46,062 nucleotides of DNA from positions 1-46,062 of the forward strand of contig JAGZQO010000014.1 in NCBI GenBank assembly GCA_018382125.1, given 5' to 3'. The notes beneath the pieces were generated by a model that saw only the letters and a program-made list of their open reading frames with translations, was not told the DNA's origin and ran no database searches. The position numbers and the translations under genes were made by a program. Positions 15,921 to 23,683 of this stretch are shown here, piece by piece. This stretch comes from Collinsella sp. (GTDB lineage Bacteria; Actinomycetota; Coriobacteriia; Coriobacteriales; Coriobacteriaceae). How positions within the stretch are numbered: the stretch's first letter is position 1; each line of letters starts with the position of its first letter.

Positions 15921-15992
15921 TGTGTCTCCTTTCGTAAGGCCCCCGCAAGCTACAGCGCCTGCCGTTGAGGCCCACAAACTAACCACTCGCCT

Positions 15993-16068
15993 AATATACC
16001 TTTTTTTTGACTTGAATTTCACGAGAATGCTCGAAATTGAAAATCAAATTTACGTTAAAACGTTTTAA
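15993..16068 (-). promoter_or_regulatory. gapA upstream region: -10 box and LacI-type palindrome
   Basis: The minus strand carries a -10-like TATATT (15993-15998), preceded by a run of eight A and a weak -35. Further upstream is the 14-bp perfect palindrome TTAAAACGTTTTAA (16055-16068), with the central CG typical of LacI-family operators. It is also close enough to the whiA stop (16114) to be the spacer between the genes. Operator function is inferred. Confidence 0.45.
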
Positions 16069-16113
16069 ATACTAAAACAGCAGCTAAATCCGTATATAAG
16101 TCGATACTTTAAT

Positions 16114-17043
16114 CTACCTGTTTGCTTCAATGAGCTTTTCAAGCCGTAAAACACGATGGTAGAGGGCCGACTTCGACAAGGGAGGGTCAGCCATCTCCCC
16201 TAAATCACGCAGCGAAAGATCGGGATAGCGCTCGCGCAGGTCGCAAAAGACCGCCAAGGCATCCGGAAGCGCATCGCGAAGGCCTCGCTGCTCGAGCTCA
16301 TCGATAAGCGCAAGCTGATGCTGGGCAGCACCGGCGCTTCTGGTCTGGTTGGCGAGCTCGGCGTTCACGCGACGGTTCACATCGTTCTTAACCAATTTGA
16401 CCGCGCGCGCTTCCTCGATCTCGGCAACGCTGCGCTTGGCACCAATCAGCTTTAATAGATGCTCGATTTCCTCGGCGCTCTTAATGTACACGGCATATGA
16501 CCCCCGCCGCGCATTAACACGAGCATGGACCCCAATCTGCTCCAACAGATCGCAAAGCCCCTTGGCATATTGCTCGCCCTGCACCGCGATCTCCAAATGA
16601 AAGTCGCCGCGGGGATCGGCCACGAAACCGCCCGCGATGAGCGCGCCGCGGATGTAGGCAAGCCTGCAGCAGGGACGGGCAACGATGTGCCGGGGAACAC
16701 CGGCGACGAGCCCTCCCCTGCGGTCGAGAATGCCCAGCAGCACCAGAGCCTTGTCCAGGTCGGGTTGATCGGGCAAGGTGATGAGGTAGTTTCGAACCTT
16801 ATGCAATACAGATTTACGGACGGTGAACTCCGTTTTGAGCTTAAGGATGCGATGCGTCAGTGTGATCATCGTGCGCGCGACGGCGCCCGTCTCGGTCGCG
16901 ACCGTCAAACGATACCGCCCAGAGCCGGTAAGCGAGAGCGTACCGCTCACGCGCGTGAGGGCGGCAAGCGTCGACAAGTCGCAGTATTCACATTCGGGTT
17001 CGCAGCGCGCAAGCTCGTCGCGCACCTCAGCGGTAAACGACAT
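16114..17043 (-). CDS. whiA: DNA-binding regulator WhiA
   Basis: A 309-aa protein with the WhiA layout: an N-terminal homing-endonuclease-like domain (start MSFTAEVRDELAR, then LAYIRGALIAGGFVADPRG) and a C-terminal helix-turn-helix (about 220-305; LSLRDLGEMADPPLSKSALYHR). In actinobacteria WhiA is tied to cell division and sporulation genes. It is broadly conserved in non-sporulating Gram-positives too. It begins 6 nt after the rapZ stop. yvcK, usually found between rapZ and whiA, is absent here. Confidence 0.95.
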   Translation of the reverse strand: MSFTAEVRDELARCEPECEYCDLSTLAALTRVSGTLSLTGSGRYRLTVATETGAVARTMITLTHRILKLKTEFTVRKSVLHKVRNYLITLPDQPDLDKALVLLGILDRRGGLVAGVPRHIVARPCCRLAYIRGALIAGGFVADPRGDFHLEIAVQGEQYAKGLCDLLEQIGVHARVNARRGSYAVYIKSAEEIEHLLKLIGAKRSVAEIEEARAVKLVKNDVNRRVNAELANQTRSAGAAQHQLALIDELEQRGLRDALPDALAVFCDLRERYPDLSLRDLGEMADPPLSKSALYHRVLRLEKLIEANR

Positions 17044-17049
17044 GCAGGC

Positions 17050-17970
17050 CTATGCCTTCGTGTTGGCGCGCGACAGGTCGCGATGGGAAATGCTCACGTG
17101 ATATTGGGCACCTTCCAAATAACGTGCCGTGGCCTCGGCGATGGCAACGCTGCGGTGCTGGCCGCCTGTACAGCCGATGGCGATAGAAAGCTGCGGCTTG
17201 CCCTCCGCGATATAGCCCGGCATCACCGTATCGAGCAGCTGTGTCCAAGCCTTCCAAAACTCCTGCGTCTTGGGATGGTCCAGAACAAAATCGGAGACCT
17301 TTTTATCGAGACCGGTCATCGTGCGCATCTCGGGATCGTAGAACGGATTAGGCAGGAAGCGGACATCGATCATAATGTCCGCCTCGACGGGCATGCCGTG
17401 CTTAAAGCCAAACGAGAACACGTGAACGTCCATGAGCTGCTGGTCGGACAACTCGGAGAACGCCATGCGCAATTTGTTGCGCAGGGCAGAGGTACGCAGG
17501 CGGCTCGTGTCGATGATCATATCGGCTCGATCGCGCACACCCTGCAGCTGCAGGCGCTCGCGCTGAATCGCATCGGCCGTAGTCTCCCCCGGCTTGGCAA
17601 TGGGATGGCGGCGGCGGTTTTCGCTATAGCGACGGATCAGCACCTCGTCAGAGGCCTCGAGAAACACGATGTCGCAGCTCATCTCGCGCTCTTCGAGCGC
17701 GGCGACCGCATCGAGCAACTCGTCAAACAGTCCCTGGCTACGCAAATCGCAGGTGACGGCGAGATGCCTGCCCACGCCCGTATTGATGCCGACGAGCTCG
17801 GCAAGCTGGGCGATGAGACGCGGAGGCAGGTTATCGATGCAAAAATAGCCCATGTCCTCGAACACGTGCATGGCCTGTGTGCGGCCCGATCCGGACATTC
17901 CGGTGATGATGACGATATCGGGGATGCGCTCCGAGCGCTCCGCCGCATCCATGGCATCTCCCTTTTGCAT
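17050..17970 (-). CDS. rapZ: RapZ/YvcJ family nucleotide-binding protein
   Basis: A 306-aa P-loop protein. The Walker A is GMSGSGRT, with Arg in place of Lys as is usual in actinobacterial members. FEDMGYFCIDNLPP follows, and the C-terminal half ends with GCTGGQHRSVAIAE. In E. coli RapZ steers RNase processing of GlmZ; in Gram-positives the role is less clear. Two ATGs have good ribosome sites: 17970 (GGGAGG, used here) and 17952 (AGGGAG). The start is therefore uncertain by 6 codons. It is operonic with whiA. Confidence 0.93.
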   Translation of the reverse strand: MQKGDAMDAAERSERIPDIVIITGMSGSGRTQAMHVFEDMGYFCIDNLPPRLIAQLAELVGINTGVGRHLAVTCDLRSQGLFDELLDAVAALEEREMSCDIVFLEASDEVLIRRYSENRRRHPIAKPGETTADAIQRERLQLQGVRDRADMIIDTSRLRTSALRNKLRMAFSELSDQQLMDVHVFSFGFKHGMPVEADIMIDVRFLPNPFYDPEMRTMTGLDKKVSDFVLDHPKTQEFWKAWTQLLDTVMPGYIAEGKPQLSIAIGCTGGQHRSVAIAEATARYLEGAQYHVSISHRDLSRANTKA

Positions 17971-17984
17971 GTGCTGCCTCCCGA

Positions 17985-18020
17985 AAACAAGCGCGGGACC
18001 CAGCAACCCGGATCCCGCGC
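17985..18020 (-). terminator. Hairpin after nanE, in the rapZ leader
   Basis: The stem GCGCGGGA/TCCCGCGC (17991-17998 with 18013-18020) is followed on the minus strand by TTGTTTTC. It can end the sialic-acid transcript. However, a -10-like TATACT lies upstream of it at 18039-18044, so it may instead sit in the leader of rapZ-whiA. Confidence 0.65.
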
Positions 18021-18071
18021 GGTCAATTGCCTATATTGAGTATACCGCCCCGAGCGGATACGAGGCCTGTC

Positions 18072-18758
18072 TTACGCCTCAAGCGCAGCCTTGAACCAAC
18101 TCGTAATACTCGTGGGGTGCGTGATGGCGGTGCCGACGACAACGGCCCAGGCGCCAGCATCGATCGCGGCGCGAGCCTCCTCGGGCGTATGCACGCGACC
18201 CTCGCAAATGATGGGAAGGCCGGGGAATTCCTCGGTCGCCTGACGCAGGAGCGGCAGGTCGGGGCCATCGGCCATGGTGCAGTCGATGGCGGCGACGCCG
18301 TGAGAAAGCGTGGTGGATACCAGGTCAAAGCCCATATCGACAGCACGGCGAATATCCTCGATGGTGGCACAATCCGCCATCAGGAGCACACCCTCCTCGT
18401 GCAGCGGGCGGAAGGTATCCTCGACCGTCTTGCCATCGGGGCGCGGACGATCGGTGGCGTCGATCGCCACGATATCGGCACCGGCAGCAACGCAGGCGCG
18501 AGCGTGACGCAGCGTCGGCGTGATGTAAACGCCCTCGTGCCCATCCTTCCACAGGCCGATGACGGGAACCTCACAGCGACCCTTAATGGCGGCAATGTCG
18601 GCAAGGCCCTGGCAGCGAATGGCGGCGGCGCCGCCGAGCTCGCAAGCGCGAGACATTTGCGCCATGGTTTCGGGCGTACGAAGCGGCTCGCCCATATACG
18701 CCTGAACGCTCACGACGAGCTTGCCCTTCAGGGATTGAATCAAAGGATCGACGGTCAT
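18072..18758 (-). CDS. nanE: N-acetylmannosamine-6-phosphate 2-epimerase
   Basis: A 228-aa (beta/alpha)8 enzyme converting ManNAc-6-P to GlcNAc-6-P. Family landmarks are SVQAYMGEPL near the start, GAAAIRCQG (about 43-51), VIGLWKDGHEGVYITP with the likely catalytic Lys71, and ICEGRVHTPEEA with Glu186. The length matches NanE. It is the last gene of the sialic-acid operon, after an 11-bp stem-loop that separates it from nanK. Only a weak ribosome site (AAAGG at 15 nt) is seen. Confidence 0.92.
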   Translation of the reverse strand: MTVDPLIQSLKGKLVVSVQAYMGEPLRTPETMAQMSRACELGGAAAIRCQGLADIAAIKGRCEVPVIGLWKDGHEGVYITPTLRHARACVAAGADIVAIDATDRPRPDGKTVEDTFRPLHEEGVLLMADCATIEDIRRAVDMGFDLVSTTLSHGVAAIDCTMADGPDLPLLRQATEEFPGLPIICEGRVHTPEEARAAIDAGAWAVVVGTAITHPTSITSWFKAALEA

Positions 18759-18781
18759 AAGGCTGCAACCTTTCTTAGAAC

Positions 18782-18812
18782 AGCCTCCCGAGGCCTGTTG
18801 TCTCGGGAGGCT
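18782..18812 (-). repeat. Intercistronic stem-loop between nanK and nanE
   Basis: The perfect 11-bp inverted repeat AGCCTCCCGAG/CTCGGGAGGCT has a 9-nt loop and no U-run after it. It could mark RNA processing or slow decay of one half of the message. Confidence 0.65.
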
Positions 18813-18828
18813 CCTACAGCAGATACTT

Positions 18829-19794
18829 TTACTTCAACGAGGCAAGAAGATGCTCGGCGGCACCGATGAGCGGAGCATCGCCCTCCAGAGAACCGATGAG
18901 GATCGGCGTGTCCTGAAGCGGATCGAGCGCCTGGCTGGCATAGCCCTCGTGCACCGAATCCTTCCACGTCTGCGAACGCCAATCGGGACCTTGGTGAATC
19001 ACGCCGCCCGAAAGCACGATGACCTCAGGGTCCAGGATGTTAGCGAGCGAGCCCAAGCTGGCCCCCAGCGCAAAGCCGGCGTCATGGATGACCTCGGTCG
19101 CCTTTGCGTCGCCCGCACGGCACAGATCGTTCACATCGCGACCGACCGAAGGACGGCTGGGGTCGACGCGGCCAAAACGCTCATCGTACATTCGACCAAT
19201 GGAAGTGCCCGAAGCAACCGACTCCAGATGGCCGGAACGCCCGCAGGCGCAGGGAATGCCGGCGGCAGCCGAACACTCAATGTGGCCCATATGACCGGCA
19301 GCACCATGGAAGCCCTGCATCACGCGGCCGCTCTCGACATATGCGCCGCCGATGCCCGTGCCGATGCCAAGACACAAGACGGAGAACTTGCCCTTGCCGA
19401 CGCCCCAGTGGGCCTCGCCCAGAGCATGAGCCTGCACGTCGCCCACAACGGCAACGGGAAGACCGAGGTCCTCGCGCAGACGCGGCCCCAACTGAACGCC
19501 GGACCAGCCGGGCATGATCTCATTGGCATACGCGATGGCGCCCGTCTTGGGATCGACGACGCCGGCGGCGCCGATACCGACGCCAAGGACCTCGACATCG
19601 GGATTCGCCTCGAGAGCGGCCTTGATGGACGCCTCGATACGCTGGAAGACGGCCTCGCCGCCCTCTTGGGCCTCGGTGGGAACCTCGGCCTCAAAGACGG
19701 GACGGGGCACACTACCGTCAGCCGGGTACTCCATGATGGCAGTCGCGATCTTAGTTCCGCCGATATCGACAGAGCAGACGTACTTGTTCTCCAT
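18829..19794 (-). CDS. nanK: ROK-family sugar kinase, probable N-acetylmannosamine kinase
   Basis: A 321-aa kinase with the ROK ATP site DIGGTK (10-15), catalytic-base region VVGDVQAHALGE (Asp119) and zinc site GHIEC...CACGRSGHLE. The usual last zinc cysteine (GCLE) is replaced by His189, which could still bind zinc. Its position between nanA and nanE points to ManNAc as substrate. ROK enzymes include glucokinases, so specificity is inferred from context. The ATG at 19794 has AAGGAG; an upstream ATG at 19821 lacks one. Confidence 0.85.
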   Translation of the reverse strand: MENKYVCSVDIGGTKIATAIMEYPADGSVPRPVFEAEVPTEAQEGGEAVFQRIEASIKAALEANPDVEVLGVGIGAAGVVDPKTGAIAYANEIMPGWSGVQLGPRLREDLGLPVAVVGDVQAHALGEAHWGVGKGKFSVLCLGIGTGIGGAYVESGRVMQGFHGAAGHMGHIECSAAAGIPCACGRSGHLESVASGTSIGRMYDERFGRVDPSRPSVGRDVNDLCRAGDAKATEVIHDAGFALGASLGSLANILDPEVIVLSGGVIHQGPDWRSQTWKDSVHEGYASQALDPLQDTPILIGSLEGDAPLIGAAEHLLASLK

Positions 19795-19868
19795 GTCGCT
19801 CTCCTTAGGAGATAAAAACAACTACAGGAAATGAAGGCTGCGTTATCGCCGCAGCTTGGTAAAGGTTT

Positions 19869-19958
19869 CCCGGGTGCCCGAGGTTGGGGTGAAAGCGGTC
19901 GGGCGTTGACCTAATGGGTCACGCTCGACCGCTTGAGCCCCAAGATCGGGTGCCCGGG
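19869..19958 (-). repeat. 90-nt imperfect foldback between nanA and nanK
   Basis: The inner stem TTGGGG...CCCCAA (19884-19943) runs through AGCGGTCG/CGACCGCT to TGACC/GGTCA with few mismatches. Outer CCCGGG/CCCGGG arms (19869-19874 with 19953-19958) extend it. No U-run follows. It is the largest of the intercistronic structures in the sialic-acid operon. Confidence 0.65.
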
Positions 19959-19964
19959 GAAGCT

Positions 19965-20885
19965 TTACAGGAGACCGTTGTCCTGGAGGACCTTCTTAAT
20001 AGCCTCGACGTTCTCGCCGGTCATGGCCTTCACCGGGCGCGGCATGGTCGGGCTGTCGAAGATACCCATGAGGTTCATAGCGGTCTTGAAGGCGCCGACG
20101 CCACCGGCATAGCCCTGGACGCCCGAGGTGACATCCCAGATATGCGAAATCTCATTGAGGCGATCCTGCTCGGCCTTGACGGTAGCCCAGTCACCAGCCT
20201 GAGCGGCCTTCCACTGACGCACGTAGCCCTCGGGCTCAACGTTGGCGAGACCCGGGACGGAACCGTCGGCGCCACCGAGGTAAGCGCCGTCGACAACAAC
20301 CTCGTGACCGGTGAGGATGCTCATCGGATGGCCGTTCTTCTCGTTCTCCTGAACGAGGTAGCGGAACGAGATGTCATCACCCGAGGAATCCTTGACGCCG
20401 GCCAGAACGCCCTCGGCACCGAGCTTGGCAAGGAGCTTCCAGGGGAGCTTGGTGTGGACACACACGGGGATGTCGTAGGCGAAGATGGGCAGGTCGAGCT
20501 CCTCGTGCAGGATGCGGAAGTGCTCCTCGACCTCGGTCATGCCCTGCAGGGCATAGAACGGGCAGGTGGCGACGAGAGCATCGGCGCCCAGCTCCTGAGC
20601 GACCTTGCCGTGCTCGATCATGCGCTCGGTCTCGGTGTCGATGATGCCGACCAGAACGGGAACGCGGTGATCGACGATGCGCACGGCCTCGGCGACGATC
20701 TGACGACGACGCTCGTCGGTGGAGAAGACGACCTCGCCCGAGGAGCCCAGGAAGAACAAGCCATCGACGCCGGCATCGATCATGCGGTTGATGCTGCGCT
20801 CAAAGGAGGCAACGTCGAGCTGGTGATCTTCGGTATCGGGAACAACGACGGGAGGGATAACGCCGGTGAATTTCTGAGTTGCCAC
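19965..20885 (-). CDS. nanA: N-acetylneuraminate lyase / DapA-family aldolase
   Basis: A 306-aa class I aldolase of the DHDPS/NAL family. GSSGE (47-51), Tyr137 in AYDIP and the Schiff-base Lys165 in GVKDSSGD occupy the positions known in NanA. Between nanE, nanK and a SatABCD-type importer the best call is sialic acid to ManNAc plus pyruvate. The KDSSGD signature also occurs in DapA and sugar-acid aldolases, so specificity is not proven by sequence. The start is GTG at 20885, fixed by AAGGAG 6 nt upstream. Confidence 0.82.
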   Translation of the reverse strand: MATQKFTGVIPPVVVPDTEDHQLDVASFERSINRMIDAGVDGLFFLGSSGEVVFSTDERRRQIVAEAVRIVDHRVPVLVGIIDTETERMIEHGKVAQELGADALVATCPFYALQGMTEVEEHFRILHEELDLPIFAYDIPVCVHTKLPWKLLAKLGAEGVLAGVKDSSGDDISFRYLVQENEKNGHPMSILTGHEVVVDGAYLGGADGSVPGLANVEPEGYVRQWKAAQAGDWATVKAEQDRLNEISHIWDVTSGVQGYAGGVGAFKTAMNLMGIFDSPTMPRPVKAMTGENVEAIKKVLQDNGLL

Positions 20886-20953
20886 AAGAATCTCCTTAGT
20901 TGTCTGGCGGGCAGCCCTATGCCGCCCACTCTTGTTGGCAGTGTCCAGGCCGC

Positions 20954-21805
20954 CTAGGCCAAAGAACACGGGTAGAACGTTTGGTTAAAGAAGTCGACGA
21001 CTTCGTTTTCGAACGCATTGATGCGCTCGTGAGCGTATTTGGCATAGACGATATGCCTCCGGTCACACTCAAGACCGTTGAATACGGCAAACTGGCCCTT
21101 GGGGTCGCTCGCGGCATCCATGAGCGATGTGCCCATGAGCACCGATCCGCGCACCCGAGACGACAGCGCCTCGAGGCCACCGGGAATTGGATTGGCAACC
21201 GCCGTGCAGGCGAGGCCCCGCTCGTCCAGAGCAGAAACCGCCAGCGCGACTCCGCCGCCAAGGCCCTCGCCCCATGCAAAGATGCGGTCGGGGTCCATGC
21301 CATCAAGATTGCGCGCCACCTTCGCCAACGCGCAACCCCAACGGACGCGCTCGACAAAAGCGGGCGAAGAAATCCCCCGCTGCAGGTCGTCCGCACCAGC
21401 AACATCGTCATCCAGCGCGAGGACGGCATACCCCATGGCGGCAAATCTCGTCATGTGATGCCAGCCGCGCACAGGCCGATCGATGTCGTGGAACATCAGG
21501 CACAGCGGCACGCGCTCAGATACTCGGGCACGACCGACAGGCTCGATCAAACGAGCGTGAATCGCATCGTCACCGAGCTCAAAGGAGACCTCCGAGTAAC
21601 GGGCGCAGGGGTTAACAAAGTCAATCGCCGTAATGGCCAGGCCTTGAATCTCAAGATTCGAAGCGCATGTCTCTAAATCAGAAACATCTGCTTGGACATC
21701 ACCGCGCCAGTCCCGATATTCTGCGAGCCTTGACGAAACCGTTCCAGGAATTCCCACGAGCCCGGGGACAATCAGCTCGTCAACATTGCTCTCGCACTTA
21801 GACAT
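20954..21805 (-). CDS. Catalytically defective AXE1-like esterase paralogue
   Basis: A 283-aa alpha/beta-hydrolase fold protein related to its upstream neighbour. The C-terminal blocks align almost position for position (QFAVFNGLECDRRH against QFAVYNNLTCEKRH, then AHERINAFENEVVDFF). At the nucleophile elbow the neighbour has GASQGGG where this protein has GEGLGGG, so Gly181 stands where Ser should be. His259 and a possible Asp (230 or 234) remain. It starts inside the upstream gene (8-nt overlap ATGTCTAA, GGGAGG before it), so the two are translationally coupled. It may be a regulatory or carbohydrate-binding pseudoenzyme. The frame is intact, so it is not a decayed gene. Confidence 0.72.
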   Translation of the reverse strand: MSKCESNVDELIVPGLVGIPGTVSSRLAEYRDWRGDVQADVSDLETCASNLEIQGLAITAIDFVNPCARYSEVSFELGDDAIHARLIEPVGRARVSERVPLCLMFHDIDRPVRGWHHMTRFAAMGYAVLALDDDVAGADDLQRGISSPAFVERVRWGCALAKVARNLDGMDPDRIFAWGEGLGGGVALAVSALDERGLACTAVANPIPGGLEALSSRVRGSVLMGTSLMDAASDPKGQFAVFNGLECDRRHIVYAKYAHERINAFENEVVDFFNQTFYPCSLA

Positions 21806-22775
21806 GAGCCTCCCCTCCCTTGCAGAAAAACGGAATGATCAGATCGTCAAAATCCTGAATCTCCTCGTGGCCAAAGCCTTCAAAGAACTCATGACGCTTT
21901 TCGCAGGTCAGGTTGTTATAGACCGCAAACTGCGTCGCTGGCGGACAGACGATATCGGCTGTGCCAGTGCCAAACAGCACGGGGCATTTGACCATAGGGG
22001 CAAAGTTCTTGGAATCGAAGTACGCCAGCTTGGCATAGGCTTCGTCAATACGAGTCGAGTCCTCATCAAACCAGCGAGACCAATAGCGCAGGCCTTCGTA
22101 GGCAATGTCGTCGGCATCCAAATCCCAGACCAGGCGGAAATCCGACAGGAAGGGATAGAGGATGGCGGCACGATTGATAAGCTCGCTGTTAAGCGCACAG
22201 GTCGCAATACCCAAACCGCCGCCCTGCGACGCGCCGTTCACAAACACACGGGCAAGATCGATGCCCTCGAGCTTGCGAACGATGCGGCACAGGATTCGAA
22301 TATCTTGGTGTAAGCGGACATAGTAGAGGTTGGCCGGGTCGCCGTCGATGCCGGCGACGATATGCCCGGCAACCGTTGTGCCCTCAAATCCACCAATGTC
22401 CTCGGAGGGACCTCCTTGGCCGGGGCAGTCGAGGGCGATGAGTGCCATGCCCATGCCCGCAAACGACGCCTGCTCAAACCAGCTGCGGCTTGCACCCGGA
22501 TACCCATGGAACTGAAGTACCAATGGCACGGGCTCGTCCGAGACGGGTTTAAGGTACTTGGCATGCAGGCGCGCGCCACACATGCCGGTATACCAGAGGT
22601 CGAAAAGCTGGCAGGTCGCGGCATCGGCGACCGATGCCGTCTCGATCGCATAGTCAAGCCCGACGGCGTCGGCCTCGGCCATGCGATCCTTCCAAAAGAG
22701 ATCGAAATCTGATGGACGGGGCATGGCGCCTCGGTATTCACCAAATTGATGTTGTAGCTCCTGAGCACTTGGCAT
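21798..22775 (-). CDS. Acetyl-xylan-esterase (AXE1) family acetylesterase, likely sialate O-acetylesterase role
   Basis: A 325-aa alpha/beta hydrolase of the AXE1/cephalosporin-C deacetylase family: N-terminal EYRG...PSDFDLFW, oxyanion-side QFHGYPG, nucleophile Ser183 in GASQGGG, Asp274 in GTADIVCPP and His303 in GFGHE. The triad is complete. No export signal is visible, so it acts in the cytoplasm. In a sialic-acid operon the natural substrate would be O-acetylated sialic acid after import; this is inferred from context. The ATG at 22775 is preferred over a TTG at 22790 because the SD-like AAAGG abuts the TTG. Confidence 0.78.
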   Translation of the reverse strand: MPSAQELQHQFGEYRGAMPRPSDFDLFWKDRMAEADAVGLDYAIETASVADAATCQLFDLWYTGMCGARLHAKYLKPVSDEPVPLVLQFHGYPGASRSWFEQASFAGMGMALIALDCPGQGGPSEDIGGFEGTTVAGHIVAGIDGDPANLYYVRLHQDIRILCRIVRKLEGIDLARVFVNGASQGGGLGIATCALNSELINRAAILYPFLSDFRLVWDLDADDIAYEGLRYWSRWFDEDSTRIDEAYAKLAYFDSKNFAPMVKCPVLFGTGTADIVCPPATQFAVYNNLTCEKRHEFFEGFGHEEIQDFDDLIIPFFCKGGEAHV

Positions 22776-22811
22776 GGCTCGTGAACCCAACCTTTCGAAA
22801 TCGCAACGGAG

Positions 22812-22839
22812 GTGCGCCCGGCAAGGGAACCGGGCGCAC
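22812..22839 (-). repeat. Intercistronic stem-loop between satD and the esterase gene
   Basis: The perfect 10-bp inverted repeat GTGCGCCCGG/CCGGGCGCAC has an 8-nt loop and no U-run. It divides transporter genes from catabolic genes in the operon. Confidence 0.65.
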
Positions 22840-22855
22840 GGGAGGGAAAGCGAGG

Positions 22856-23683
22856 CTACTCGCCGAGCTTGGGATGCAGCAGCGACGGCGCAGCGCCGAG
22901 CAGCATCTTGGTGTAGGGGTCCTGGGGGTGCTGGAAGACCTGCTTGGCCTCGCCCTGCTCGACGATCCTGCCGCCATTCATAACGATGATGTCGTCAGAG
23001 ATATAGCGGACCGTCTGGATGTCATGGCTGATGAACACCATGGCCAGGCCGAGCTCCTTCTTAAGGTCGGTCAACAGGTTCAGAATCTGTGCGCGGACCG
23101 AAACGTCCAGAGCCGAGGTGGGCTCGTCGGCGATGATGGCATCGGGGTTCAGCGACAGGGCACGGGCAATTGCGACGCGCTGACGCTGGCCGCCCGAAAG
23201 CTGACCGGGAAGAACCTCGGCGGCGGAGCTGGGCAGACCGGTGAGCTCCAGGAGCTCCTTGACGCGCTTCTCCTGCTCGGCCTCGGTACCCAGGTTGTGG
23301 ACGCGCATGGGGTCGAGCAGCTGCTCGCGAACGACCATGCGGGGATTGAGCGCCGTGGCCGGGTTCTGGAACACGACCGAGATGACGCGACCCATGTGGC
23401 GACGGTCCTCGGCGGTACGTTTGGTAACGTCCTTGCCCTTAAAGTAGACCTTGCCGCTCGTGGGGGCCTGCAGGCCGCACATGACGTTGGCGGTGGTGGA
23501 CTTACCGCAACCGGACTCGCCGACGATGCCGATCGTCTGACCGGGCATGAGCTTAATCGTTACACCCTGGACGGCGTGAACCAGGTTGGGGTGCAGAATC
23601 GAGCCGGTACGGGTCCTAAAGGTGACGTGGACGTCATCAAGGAAGATGATCGGCTCGACGCCGTTGACTGCGGTCTCGCTCAT
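22856..23683 (-). CDS. satD: ABC transporter ATP-binding protein, SatD-type (sialic acid importer)
   Basis: A 275-aa peptide/nickel-class ATPase with Walker A GESGCGKS (55-62), signature LSGGQRQRV and Walker B AIIADEP. It is shorter than OppF and ends at LLGAAPSLLHPKLGE without the cysteine-rich C-terminal extension. Its ATG directly follows the stop of the fused permease-ATPase gene. The four-gene layout matches the SatABCD importer of Haemophilus ducreyi and SiaEFGI of Corynebacterium glutamicum. Sialic acid as substrate follows from this and from the adjoining nan genes. Confidence 0.82.
   Translation of the reverse strand: MSETAVNGVEPIIFLDDVHVTFRTRTGSILHPNLVHAVQGVTIKLMPGQTIGIVGESGCGKSTTANVMCGLQAPTSGKVYFKGKDVTKRTAEDRRHMGRVISVVFQNPATALNPRMVVREQLLDPMRVHNLGTEAEQEKRVKELLELTGLPSSAAEVLPGQLSGGQRQRVAIARALSLNPDAIIADEPTSALDVSVRAQILNLLTDLKKELGLAMVFISHDIQTVRYISDDIIVMNGGRIVEQGEAKQVFQHPQDPYTKMLLGAAPSLLHPKLGE

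Noticed and set aside
17050..17970. Defective Walker A in RapZ (Arg instead of Lys)
   Set aside because: GxSGxGR is the normal form in actinobacterial RapZ/YvcJ proteins.
20954..21805. Decaying pseudogene
   Set aside because: The frame is open for 283 codons, it has a strong ribosome site and start overlap, and the C-terminal blocks are conserved. Only the nucleophile is lost, which fits a retained pseudoenzyme better.
22391..22410. A GTCCTCGG string like the foldback-element core
   Set aside because: It lies inside the esterase coding sequence with no flanking inverted arms, so the match is by chance.
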